This document shows positions 63,326 through 63,485 of a stretch of DNA of 63,485 nt, one piece after another (within the stretch, counting starts at the first letter, position 1; each line of letters begins with the position of its first letter). The stretch comes from UBA1731 sp964440985 (lineage in GTDB: Bacteria; Verrucomicrobiota; Kiritimatiellia; RFP12; UBA1067): assembly GCA_964440985.1 (NCBI GenBank), contig CAYTWE010000008.1, forward strand, positions 1 to 63,485, written 5' to 3'. The notes below the pieces were generated by a model, which was given only the letters and a program-made list of their open reading frames with translations, ran no database searches and had not been told where the DNA came from. The translations under genes and the position numbers were made by a program.

Positions 63326-63485
63326 ATGAACAAGTTAATCGCATTCATCGGCGTAATCGCCGTAGCAGGAATGATCTCGGGCTGTGTCACAGGCGGCGCA
63401 GGCGAGGATAAGGTCGCCAAATGGCAGCGCGAACGTACACCGGTGGAGGTACTGAAGTCGAGGATCGAGGTCAAGGCCGCTGGCG
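63326..63485 (+). CDS. Lipoprotein (partial, cut by the window end)
   Basis: Begins MNKLIAFIGVIAVAGMISGC, a lipoprotein signal with lipobox ISGC, then VTGGAGEDKVAKWQRERTP and more. Only 53 residues are in the window, too few to identify a family. An A-rich purine stretch precedes the ATG. Cell location is probably the periplasmic face of a membrane. Confidence 0.7.
   Translation, partial: MNKLIAFIGVIAVAGMISGCVTGGAGEDKVAKWQRERTPVEVLKSRIEVKAAG

Overview
This window looks like chromosomal DNA of a Gram-negative, anaerobic, glycan-degrading bacterium of the Verrucomicrobiota/Kiritimatiellota kind. The placement is an inference. It rests on (i) lipid A and Kdo genes (lpxK, kdsD) and outer-membrane proteins, (ii) fermentation genes (oxaloacetate decarboxylase alpha and beta, ackA-pta, an indolepyruvate oxidoreductase subunit), (iii) a five-gene pilus-like operon matching the Amuc_1102-1101-1100-1099-1098 block of Akkermansia muciniphila in order and architecture, and (iv) secreted enzymes suited to host or mucin glycans (GH110, GH2, GH20, a heparinase-II/III-like lyase and an SGNH hydrolase). 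No rRNA, tRNA, CRISPR array, prophage or intact insertion sequence was recognised.

Layout. 3-2361: 3' end of a biotin-dependent decarboxylase alpha subunit and its sodium-pumping beta subunit, closed by a hairpin terminator. 2532-6022: protein quality control (tig, clpP, clpX) with panD overlapping clpX. 6103-7689 (minus): a GH110-type secreted alpha-galactosidase. 7914-24126: a translationally coupled trio made of a secreted C10 cysteine peptidase, a small coiled-coil lipoprotein and a giant protein of about 4,200 residues with LamG and calcium-binding repeats. 24141-27469: ackA, pta, kdsD. 27504-35449: the Amuc_1102-1098-like pilus/secretin operon, ended by a strong terminator. 35697-40596: MscS channel, GH2 enzyme, lpxK. 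40793-42142: a degraded accessory patch with an AbiEi-like antitoxin lacking a recognisable toxin and the tail of a surface-protein pseudogene. 42315-45562: a short uvrC and a Na/Pi cotransporter. 45839-53775: a four-gene secreted polysaccharide-degradation cluster. 53927-60197: outer-membrane DUF481 protein, B12-type radical SAM enzyme, AI-2E family permease, PnuC, DUF975 membrane protein, Nfu domain, IorB. 60257-61428 (minus): tatD and a GGQ-domain release-factor-like gene. 61474-62484: a reduced ModF-like ABC ATPase. 62485-63325: AT-rich regulatory DNA leading into a lipoprotein cut by the window end.

How the parts fit. Secreted peptidase, glycosidases and lyase would break down glycoprotein or glycosaminoglycan. 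The giant LamG protein and the pilus-like secretin complex would mediate contact with the host or substrate. Oxaloacetate decarboxylase, Pta-AckA and IorB would recover energy. An unusual recurring feature is promoters whose -10 box lies only 6 to 8 bases (once 11) before a start codon. They predict leaderless mRNAs, and the clearest case is a symmetric, fully interlocked divergent promoter between tatD and the ABC gene.
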